In this document: positions 1 to 7,736 of the stretch, one piece after another
How the letters are laid out: each line of letters begins with the position of its first letter
Position numbering within the stretch: the first letter of the stretch is position 1
Assembly (NCBI GenBank): GCA_004356335.1
Contig: SMXP01000052.1
Location: 1-10,414 of the forward strand
Reading direction: 5' to 3'
Length of the DNA: 10,414 nucleotides
Source: Alphaproteobacteria bacterium
GTDB taxonomy: Bacteria; Pseudomonadota; Alphaproteobacteria; SMXP01
Notes under the pieces: generated by a model
The model's input: only the letters and a program-made list of their open reading frames with translations
Told to the model about the DNA's origin: nothing
Databases searched by the model: none
Translations under genes and position numbers: made by a program

Positions 1-110
1 CCATCAATGTGGTGGAATCCAATGAATCACAATCTACAACAAATGAGAATCCCCCAAATGATTCCGCCAGATCGGAAAATGCTCTAGTCGGCCGGGCCAC
101 GGTTTCCTAC
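1..110. other. Region downstream of alaS
   Basis: No gene is supported here. Apart from repeat remnant F it contains a weak GAATC/GATTC inverted pair (47-64). No clear T-rich terminator for alaS is visible. Confidence 0.5.
73..87. repeat. Intergenic repeat remnant, copy F
   Basis: CGGAAAATGCTCTAG includes a 13-base exact match to the right arm of stem 1 in copy D (7613-7625). The partner arm is not found in bases 1-72, so this is a half-stem remnant 24 bases downstream of the alaS stop. Confidence 0.5.
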
Positions 111-2789
<2,679 letters not shown>

Positions 2790-2814
2790 GACGTAAACCG
2801 CCTTTTCGTGACAC

Positions 2815-2919
2815 AGAGCATTTTCGAGCGAAGTGGGCACCGGTTCGCGTTAAGAAAATGCGACCAAACAAGGACTTAGAGCGTTTTCGCGATTCTGTTA
2901 AGTTCGGAAACGCTCTAGG
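2815..2919 (-). repeat. Two-hairpin intergenic repeat, copy E (full, inverted orientation)
   Basis: About 105 bp lying 26 bases upstream of alaS. Stem 1 pairs 2875-2889 with 2905-2919 (two wobble pairs). Stem 2 pairs GCATTTTC (2818-2825) with GAAAATGC (2854-2861), with an inner GCGAA (2828-2832)/TTCGC (2844-2848) stem. Read on the minus strand it aligns with the other full copies, sharing GTTTGGTCGC between the stems. It is the most diverged full copy and runs opposite to copies at 5611, 7165 and 7583. Confidence 0.85.
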
Positions 2920-3018
2920 ACCTTGGTATCGGGCCGCAAGGCTTTTAGCGTTCCGTCCGGTCCAAGTCCACCATGGGCCGAATCGCCCGCCCAGTGTGCC
3001 ATATCCTTGTCAGGGCCA

Positions 3019-3052
3019 ATATAAAGACAACGCCGACCCTGGGGGCCGGCGT
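3019..3052 (-). terminator. Intrinsic terminator of recA
   Basis: Thirty bases past the recA stop, the minus strand reads ACGCCGGCC, a five-base loop, then GGTCGGCGT. This gives a nine-pair stem with one G-U pair. It is followed by the T-rich TGTCTTTATATT. Stem, loop and tail fit a Rho-independent terminator and separate recA from alaS transcription. Confidence 0.75.
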
Positions 3053-3082
3053 CGTGAGCTTGCCGCCTTTTGGTGCGTGGTC

Positions 3083-4174
3083 TTAACCGGCCGCTTTAAC
3101 CTCTGCGGCGTCATCCGCGGCGGGCAAATCGCCGCCGGTCGATATGTCTTCGGTGCGGAGACCCGCATTGCGCCGGATCGCCGTTTCGATCTCCGCCGCC
3201 ATATCGGGATTGTCCTTCATGAATCGTTTGGCATTCTCCCGGCCTTGACCGATCCGCTGGCTATTGTAGGAATACCAAGAGCCGGACTTCTCGACGATGT
3301 CCGCTTTGACACCGAGATCGATGAGCTCGCCGGTCTTGGAAATGCCCTCGCCATACATGATGTCGAATTCGGCCTGTTTGAACGGCGCCGCCACTTTGTT
3401 CTTCACCACCTTCACCCGGGTTTGATTGCCCACGACTTCATCGCGATCCTTGATCGCGCCGATCCGCCGGATGTCGAGACGCACCGAAGCATAGAATTTA
3501 AGCGCATTGCCGCCCGTGGTGGTTTCCGGGCTGCCGTACATGACGCCGATCTTCATGCGAATTTGATTGACGAACACCACCATGGTGTTGGATTTGGAGA
3601 TCGATGCGGTGAGCTTACGGAGCGCCTGACTCATGAGCCGCGCTTGAAGACCGGGCAACACGTCGCCCATTTCTCCTTCAAGTTCCGCCCGCGGTGTTAA
3701 CGCGGCCACGGAATCGATGACCAATACATCAACGGCGCCGGAACGCACCAGGGTATCGGTAATCTCGAGCGCCTGCTCGCCGGAATCCGGTTGAGAAATC
3801 AGAAGTTCGTCTAAATCCACGCCCAATTTTCCCGCATAGGCCGGATCCAACGCATGTTCCGCATCGATAAACGCACCGACACCGCCCTTGGCTTGCGCTT
3901 CGGCCAGCACATGCAAGGCCAAAGTGGTTTTGCCGGATGATTCCGGTCCGTAAATTTCAACGACCCGACCCCGCGGCAGACCGCCAATGCCGAGCGCAAT
4001 ATCAAGGCCTAGGGAACCTGTGGACACCGTCTCGATGTCGACCACCCCCGCCTGGCCCAACCTCATCACCGAACCCTTGCCGAATGCTCGATCGATCTGG
4101 CTTAGCGCCGCCTCGAGCGCCTTCTTTTTGTCCATGCCACTTCTTTCCGCCAGCCGCACAACGTTCTCTACCAT
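3083..4174 (-). CDS. recA: RecA recombinase
   Basis: DNA-dependent ATPase that forms filaments on single-stranded DNA, catalyses strand exchange and triggers LexA self-cleavage in the SOS response. The 363-residue product is normal in length. Visible motifs are Walker A GPESSGKTT (76-84), IDAEHALDP with the catalytic Glu (E106), Walker B VDVLVIDSVAAL (148-159), the L1 region EGEMGDVLPG (166-175), and the L2 segment from NQIRMKIG to RLDIRR (203-237). The C-terminus is acidic and alanine-rich. The ATG at 4174 has GGAGGG five bases upstream, better than the internal ATG at residue 14. L1 reads GDVLPG where the family usually has Ser after GD. Two SOS-box-like sites lie 53-135 bases upstream and a GC hairpin with a T-rich tail follows the stop, so recA is probably a single-gene SOS-regulated unit. 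Confidence 0.98.
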   Translation of the reverse strand: MVENVVRLAERSGMDKKKALEAALSQIDRAFGKGSVMRLGQAGVVDIETVSTGSLGLDIALGIGGLPRGRVVEIYGPESSGKTTLALHVLAEAQAKGGVGAFIDAEHALDPAYAGKLGVDLDELLISQPDSGEQALEITDTLVRSGAVDVLVIDSVAALTPRAELEGEMGDVLPGLQARLMSQALRKLTASISKSNTMVVFVNQIRMKIGVMYGSPETTTGGNALKFYASVRLDIRRIGAIKDRDEVVGNQTRVKVVKNKVAAPFKQAEFDIMYGEGISKTGELIDLGVKADIVEKSGSWYSYNSQRIGQGRENAKRFMKDNPDMAAEIETAIRRNAGLRTEDISTGGDLPAADDAAEVKAAG

Positions 4175-4226
4175 GGGAGCCCTCCGGTTATTTCACAGCG
4201 TCGTCGGTGATTCAACGCAGCTCAAT

Positions 4227-4241
4227 GTACGTGTTTTGTTC
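4227..4241 (-). promoter_or_regulatory. Second, degenerate SOS-like box at recA
   Basis: On the recA strand GAACAAAACACGTAC is GAAC-N7-GTAC, one base from the GAAC-N7-GAAC consensus, and its GAACAAAA start matches the distal box. It overlaps the position where a -10 would lie for the TTGACT at 4258-4263 (17-bp spacer, weak AACAAA -10). A repressor here could block initiation directly. Single-mismatch site, so tentative. Confidence 0.4.
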
Positions 4242-4257
4242 TCATTGGCAAGAGGAA

Positions 4258-4263
4258 AGTCAA
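4258..4263 (-). promoter_or_regulatory. Candidate -35 element of recA
   Basis: TTGACT on the recA strand is a five-of-six match to TTGACA and lies between the two SOS-like boxes. The -10 at the correct distance (AACAAA, 4235-4240) is poor, as is common in this group. The alternative is an upstream promoter using TATATT just after the distal SOS box. Confidence 0.35.
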
Positions 4264-4294
4264 CCTATTGATAATTAAAGATAATATAGATCAT

Positions 4295-4309
4295 GTTCGA
4301 ATTTTGTTC
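4295..4309 (-). promoter_or_regulatory. LexA/SOS box upstream of recA (distal)
   Basis: The plus strand reads GTTCGAATTTTGTTC, which is GTTC-N7-GTTC; on the recA strand it is GAAC-N7-GAAC. This exactly matches the direct-repeat SOS operator known for alphaproteobacterial LexA. It lies 121 bases upstream of the recA ATG, next to an AT-rich stretch (TATATTATCT on the recA strand) that could hold a -10 box. Confidence 0.75.
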
Positions 4310-4379
4310 CCGTGGCCTTAACGAGGAGGCGAAAAATTACCCGAGGAAGTAGTGAGTTCTTTGACGGATTCGCGACCGG

Positions 4380-4415
4380 TCGCCCATTCGGACGGAAAAC
4401 CGGTATCCACTTTTC
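4380..4415 (+). repeat. Truncated intergenic repeat, copy A
   Basis: Carries the second-hairpin core seen in copies B-D (CATTCGGACGGAAAACCGG, a two-base variation, then TCCACTTTTC). Similarity stops exactly where the TAA of Rieske paralog 1 begins (4416-4418). No convincing stem 1 lies to its left. A 12-bp palindrome, GCGACCGGTCGC (4372-4383), overlaps its left edge. Confidence 0.75.
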
Positions 4416-5552
4416 TTATTCGGCCGCCACCTGCTGCTCTTGAGCTGGCGCAATGAGCGGAATCGGATCCAAGGTCCAGCCCTTACTTTGACGCCGTGCC
4501 GGACTGGGAACGGCATAGGCCACCCGACCTTGATTGCGCGTAACTTCGTCACTATCGATGCGCCAGCCTCGCATCTGCCATTTTTTGATCAAGTCGCGAT
4601 AGCGCGATATGGGTTTATCGGCAGGCACAAACACTTCTTTCGTGTTGGTGCGGGGCGTTAAGACCGGCCGCAATTCCGACAGCACATCGCGATCCTGAAG
4701 GGCGACGAAGGTATTGCGTTCCATCATCCGTTTGTCGTTTTCGGCATCCGCCATGAAGTTTCTCAAATTGACGAGGTAGATCCGGGTACTGCTTTCATCG
4801 ACCGGCGCCTCAAAGGCATATTGATGGATCTTCATTTCAGGGGTCGGATGAATAAATGTCCACAATGACGCACAGCCATGGTGTCCGGTACCTACCTCAG
4901 CCGTACCCACGCCATCTCTACCCGAAATCTTACGCATCTTTTCGTCGGGTAGAGATGGCGCGGGTACTTTATTATAGAAGCCGGTCACCCATTCGCTCTC
5001 GACCAGTTCCAATTCGGGGATTTCGTAATTATCATCGCCAGCGGTAAAAATATGGGTGGTATGAACGAATTCGTTATGGGCCATATCGAGGCCGTTTTCG
5101 ATGGATCGCTTGTAATCAAAGGCCCAATCGAACCGCTGGTGGGTCGCGCGCCAGCCCTCTTCGCCCCATTCTTTGATTTCCATGATCGGCGGACGCTCTT
5201 GCTCGGGCAAATCGCCTAGAAACGCAAAGATAAGACCGTATTTTTCGACCGTCGGATACGAGTCGATTTTGGCACGGTTGGGCATTTTGGCATCCGGCCC
5301 CATCGACGGAATGCGCTGGCAGACTCCCTCGCCGTCAAATTGCCATCCGTGATAAGGGCATTCAATGCAATCGTCTTTAAGTTTGCCGTGCGCCAATGAG
5401 CCGCCCCGATGGACGCAGACATTGCTCAAACAATGTGCCGTGCCGGACGAATCGCGGAAAAGGACAAAGTCTTGACCGAGCATACGCACATGCATCGGTG
5501 CGTCTTTAAGATTCTTACTTTCTTCGGCGGGATACCAAAAATTGATGAACAT
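4416..5552 (-). CDS. Rieske non-heme iron oxygenase, alpha subunit (paralog 1)
   Basis: Predicted terminal oxygenase component of a Rieske-type mono- or dioxygenase; substrate unknown. With the ATG at 5552 the product has 378 residues. The N-terminal Rieske [2Fe-2S] domain has CVH (C46, H48) and CPYH (C65, H68). The catalytic domain has the mononuclear iron motif GLDMAHNEFVH (D156, H159, H164), and the Asp in LQDRDVL (D287) is the likely third ligand. The frame is open to a TTG at 5594, but the ATG is preceded by a strong GGGGAAGG site and MFINFWYP is the common N-terminus, also found at the equivalent site of the paralog. The paralog immediately upstream shares the same plan and a similar AAE-ending tail. 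Codons for original-frame residues 210-231 (196-217 from the ATG) form a long perfect hairpin. No reductase or ferredoxin gene is adjacent. Oxygenase class is confident; reaction is not assignable. Confidence 0.9.
   Translation of the reverse strand: MFINFWYPAEESKNLKDAPMHVRMLGQDFVLFRDSSGTAHCLSNVCVHRGGSLAHGKLKDDCIECPYHGWQFDGEGVCQRIPSMGPDAKMPNRAKIDSYPTVEKYGLIFAFLGDLPEQERPPIMEIKEWGEEGWRATHQRFDWAFDYKRSIENGLDMAHNEFVHTTHIFTAGDDNYEIPELELVESEWVTGFYNKVPAPSLPDEKMRKISGRDGVGTAEVGTGHHGCASLWTFIHPTPEMKIHQYAFEAPVDESSTRIYLVNLRNFMADAENDKRMMERNTFVALQDRDVLSELRPVLTPRTNTKEVFVPADKPISRYRDLIKKWQMRGWRIDSDEVTRNQGRVAYAVPSPARRQSKGWTLDPIPLIAPAQEQQVAAE
4903..4967 (-). repeat. 23-bp inverted repeat inside Rieske paralog 1
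   Basis: Arms 4903-4925 and 4945-4967 are reverse complements at 22 of 23 positions, separated by 19 bases. The single mismatch (A4909 against C4961) becomes a G-U pair in the mRNA, so the transcript could form an uninterrupted 23-pair hairpin. The reading frame crosses it, encoding VPAPSLPDEKM, a short loop, then ISGRDGVGT. It shares no sequence with the intergenic family. Confidence 0.9.
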
Positions 5553-5610
5553 GACGGCCTTCCCCTGTTCTTGGAGATAACGATCCTGCGCCAAGAAGGC
5601 GCGATGTTTC

Positions 5611-5713
5611 AGAGCACGTTCACAAAAGATGGAATCGCTAACGTGCTCTCAGTCTTTGTTTTGTCGCGCATTCGGACGGAAAACCGGGTCCACTTTTCCT
5701 GAATGCGCTCTAG
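5611..5713 (+). repeat. Two-hairpin intergenic repeat, copy B (full)
   Basis: Stem 1 is AGAGCACGTT (5611-5620) with AACGTGCTCT (5640-5649). Stem 2 is GCGCATTC (5666-5673) with GAATGCGC (5701-5708), with an inner GGAAAA (5678-5683)/TTTTCC (5694-5699) stem, closing in TCTAG. It lies between the two Rieske genes. The core ACGGAAAACCGG and CCACTTTTCC resembles palindromic RIME-type repeats widespread in rhizobia and relatives (from memory, not searched). Confidence 0.9.
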
Positions 5714-5741
5714 TATAGGGTGGATCGATCCGTTAACGCAA
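5712..5741 (-). promoter_or_regulatory. Candidate promoter of Rieske paralog 1
   Basis: On the minus strand TTGCGT (5736-5741), an 18-base spacer and TATACT (5712-5717) resemble -35 and -10 boxes. The spacer holds the palindrome GGATCGATCC (5722-5731), a possible operator. The -10 overlaps the terminal TAG of repeat copy B, so the transcript would start near the edge of the repeat and carry most of it in its 5' leader. Confidence 0.35.
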
Positions 5742-5800
5742 AGAGCCCAATTTCGCACCTGAGAATGACGCGCAAAAACCCGGGATATTAGTCGGAAAAT

Positions 5801-6934
5801 CTATTCCGCTGCTGCTCTGCTCTGTTGGGCGGCCGGTAAAAGCGGGACCTCATCCAATACCCAGTTACCGGAGACACGCCGATCGGGACAAGGAATGGCA
5901 CAGGCGACATCGCCGCTCTTCTCTTTCATCGCGGCAACATCGATGCGCCAGCCTCTATGCTCCCAAGTCTTAAGAATTTCGCGATACCGAACGGAGGCCT
6001 GGTCGGTCGGCATCAATATCTCTTTGGTGTTCGTTTCCGGCGTTCGCATTGGATTCAAATCGTTCAGCACTTCCACATCTTCTTTGGTCACTTGAAGATT
6101 AACTTTACGGATCGTGTCGTCATTTTCCGGCTCGAGCATGCAATTGCGCAAGTTGATGAAATAGATCCGCGTATGACTTTCATCGATGGGTGCTTCAAAA
6201 AAGTATTGATGAAACCCATTATGCTCGGAAAATTGAATCCAGGTGACCAGGGTATTGGGCCCGTAATGCCAAGAACTTGCCCATCCCTTAAATTTCTCGG
6301 CGCGTATATCTCCAAGCTCCGTGTCTTTATTCTTGACCTCGAAATAAAGTTTAAATTTGCTGCCCCAGGGGATATCCGTCACTTTAATGGGTTTTTTCGG
6401 ATCGTCAGTTATTAAAGCTGGAAAGCCTTGAGCCGGATGGACGAATTCGTTATGGGCCGGATCGAGACCGTTTTCCAAAGAACGCTCATAATAGAAGTCC
6501 GTGTCCAATATGATCATATCGTGGGCCCGCCAACCGTCTTGGCCGTATTCCTCTATTTCATAGAGGGGCGGGCGTTCTGCCTCGGATAAATCCCCCAAAA
6601 AGGCAAAAACAAGACCATATTTCTCTTCGACGGGATAAGAATCGACTTTGGCGCGGGCCGGCGGTTTGCCGTCGTAACCGATCGACGGCACGGTTTGACA
6701 TTTGCCGTCACCGCCATATTCCCAGCCATGATAGGGGCAAACGACACAATCGCCCTTGAGCCAACCTTTGCTCAAAGAACCGCCGCGATGAACGCAGGTA
6801 TCGCTCAGGACATGGGGGCGTCCTTTGCTGTCTCGAAAGGCCACGAAATTGAGGCCCAGTATCTGCACTCGATGGGGTTCACCGGCCGCGATCTCTTCGC
6901 TTGTGCCGATCGGATACCAAAAATTGATATACAT
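5801..6934 (-). CDS. Rieske non-heme iron oxygenase, alpha subunit (paralog 2)
   Basis: Second Rieske-type terminal oxygenase, 377 residues from the ATG at 6934; substrate unknown. Rieske cluster ligands are CVHRGGSL (C47, H49) and CPYHGWEY (C66, H69). The iron site is NGLDPAHNEFVH (D158, H161, H166), with the Asp in TKEDVEVL (D286) as likely third ligand. The open frame reaches a TTG at 7012, but the ATG has an AAGGGGAAAAGG site five to six bases away and gives the MYINFWYP N-terminus matching paralog 1 (MFINFWYP). The two proteins align along most of their length, including FEAPxDES, TRIYxxNLRN and the C-terminal RGWRID segments, and diverge most in the middle, where paralog 1 carries its hairpin. 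This is consistent with tandem duplication followed by divergence. The 248-bp gap between them contains a full intergenic repeat, so they may not be strictly co-transcribed. Confidence 0.9.
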   Translation of the reverse strand: MYINFWYPIGTSEEIAAGEPHRVQILGLNFVAFRDSKGRPHVLSDTCVHRGGSLSKGWLKGDCVVCPYHGWEYGGDGKCQTVPSIGYDGKPPARAKVDSYPVEEKYGLVFAFLGDLSEAERPPLYEIEEYGQDGWRAHDMIILDTDFYYERSLENGLDPAHNEFVHPAQGFPALITDDPKKPIKVTDIPWGSKFKLYFEVKNKDTELGDIRAEKFKGWASSWHYGPNTLVTWIQFSEHNGFHQYFFEAPIDESHTRIYFINLRNCMLEPENDDTIRKVNLQVTKEDVEVLNDLNPMRTPETNTKEILMPTDQASVRYREILKTWEHRGWRIDVAAMKEKSGDVACAIPCPDRRVSGNWVLDEVPLLPAAQQSRAAAE

Positions 6935-7265
6935 GTCGCCTTTTCCCCTTATTGCCAGCCCCGGGCACCAATCGGCGCGCCTTTGCTCGGGCGAGTCAGA
7001 GTTTAACGGCAATACGGGTTCATTTCCAGAGGGGTGCGCCGTTTTTCTCAGCCGGTATACCGAGCCTCGCGCAGGGCGGTTTGATCCGTAACAGATGACG
7101 AATTACGGCCCCCTTGCCAAATCGCAACAACGTTAAACAAGGTGCCGGACGAAGAGGCGATGCTTAGAGCACGTTGACAAAAGATGGACTCCCTAACGTG
7201 CTCTACGTCTCTGTTTTGTCGCGCATTCGGACGGAAAACCGGTGTCCACTTTTCCTGAATGCGCT
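6935..7265. other. Intergenic region upstream of Rieske paralog 2
   Basis: This 331-base gap holds repeat copy C at its right end (from 7165). The remaining 230 bases form the leader of Rieske paralog 2. I see the ribosome-binding site next to the ATG but no convincing promoter, RNA gene or coding frame. Confidence 0.6.
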
Positions 7266-7269
7266 CTAG
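7165..7269 (+). repeat. Two-hairpin intergenic repeat, copy C (full)
   Basis: Nearly identical to copy B: stem 1 TAGAGCACGTT (7165-7175) with AACGTGCTCTA (7195-7205), three differences from B across the first palindrome, and stem 2 GCGCATTC (7221-7228) with GAATGCGC (7257-7264), with one extra T in the core. It lies upstream of Rieske paralog 2 and its last bases contain the stop codon of the small lipoprotein gene. Confidence 0.9.
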
Positions 7270-7442
7270 TTCGCCTCGTTTTCCTTACCACGAACCTTTT
7301 CGAGCGGATCCATCTTGCCGTCACCTTCGGCGATCTCGTCCGCCACAATGTAACCGACGCCCGCTGCCGCCAACAGAATGCATCCGCTTACACTAAAACC
7401 CAAAAGGCACAAAGTAATGACTGCCAGAAATTTTTTCATCAT
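7266..7442 (-). CDS. Small predicted lipoprotein of unknown function
   Basis: A 58-residue product starting MMKKFLAVITL. It has a short basic N-terminus, a hydrophobic stretch, and a lipobox ending VSGC, so signal peptidase II processing would leave a mature lipopeptide of about 38 residues. The mature part begins with a hydrophobic Ala/Gly stretch (ILLAAAGVGYIVADEI) and ends charged (DGKMDPLEKVRGKENEAN). I do not recognise the family; small entericidin-like lipoproteins are similar in size only. The ATG at 7442 has GGAG eight bases upstream; the neighbouring ATG at 7439 is equally usable, and the frame also opens at a GTG at 7451. Its TAG stop (7266-7268) lies within the terminal CTCTAG of an intergenic repeat. 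It lies between cckA and the Rieske genes with no close spacing to either. Confidence 0.72.
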   Translation of the reverse strand: MMKKFLAVITLCLLGFSVSGCILLAAAGVGYIVADEIAEGDGKMDPLEKVRGKENEAN

Positions 7443-7538
7443 TTGACCCACTCCGATCGCCGGACATTAGAGAGCCGGCATATTTAATTACAGCAATTGT
7501 TTTAAAATACATCGGTTGTCCTTAATATCATGTTTTGA

Positions 7539-7561
7539 AGTCCGCTAAAATTTTACGGACT
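7539..7561. promoter_or_regulatory. Palindrome upstream of the small lipoprotein gene
   Basis: AGTCCG and CGGACT flank TAAAATTTTA, with one extra C (7545) on the left side. The near-perfect 23-bp dyad has no loop, so it looks more like a protein-binding site than an RNA hairpin. It lies about 100 bases upstream of the lipoprotein start in AT-rich DNA. Role unknown. Confidence 0.4.
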
Positions 7562-7582
7562 CGAGACAAACGCGAGCACCGA

Positions 7583-7688
7583 CTAGAGCATTTTCGAGAT
7601 TAATTGACTCATGAAAATGCTCTAGAGTCTAAGTTTGGTCGCGTTTTCGGACGGAAAACCGGGTCCACTTTTCCTGAAAACGCTCTAG
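7583..7688 (+). repeat. Two-hairpin intergenic repeat, copy D (full)
   Basis: Stem 1 is CTAGAGCATTTTC (7583-7595) with GAAAATGCTCTAG (7613-7625), thirteen perfect pairs. Stem 2 is GCGTTTTC (7641-7648) with GAAAACGC (7676-7683). Both stems differ in sequence from copies B and C but keep full pairing. It lies between cckA and the small lipoprotein gene and may act as a transcription punctuation hairpin after cckA. Confidence 0.9.
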
Positions 7689-7736
7689 CGACGTTGGGAT
7701 TTGGCCGTATTGAAGTTTGTGCAAGGCAAGCACACT

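Noticed and set aside
2790..2840. GTG start giving a longer AlaRS
   Set aside because: The extension lies inside repeat copy E, adds residues not seen in the family, and the ATG at 2789 has a ribosome-binding site.
2858..3700. Long plus-strand open frame (280 codons) opposite recA
   Set aside because: It mirrors recA in antisense, has no recognisable domain, and runs through the recA terminator.
4372..4383. 12-bp palindrome GCGACCGGTCGC as an operator
   Set aside because: It overlaps the edge of repeat remnant A, and no promoter is near enough to support regulation.
5553..5594. TTG start for Rieske paralog 1
   Set aside because: No ribosome-binding site there, while the ATG at 5552 has GGGGAAGG and matches the paralog N-terminus.
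6935..7012. TTG start for Rieske paralog 2
   Set aside because: The ATG at 6934 has a strong purine-rich site and gives the shared M(F/Y)INFWYP start.
5611..7688. CRISPR array suggested by regularly occurring similar repeats
   Set aside because: Copies are 1.4-0.4 kb apart with genes between them, are about 105 bp long and palindromic, and have no short unique spacers or cas genes.
7718..7736. Weak TGTGC/GCACA inverted repeat after cckA as a terminator
   Set aside because: Only five pairs and no T-run; repeat copy D is a stronger hairpin further downstream.
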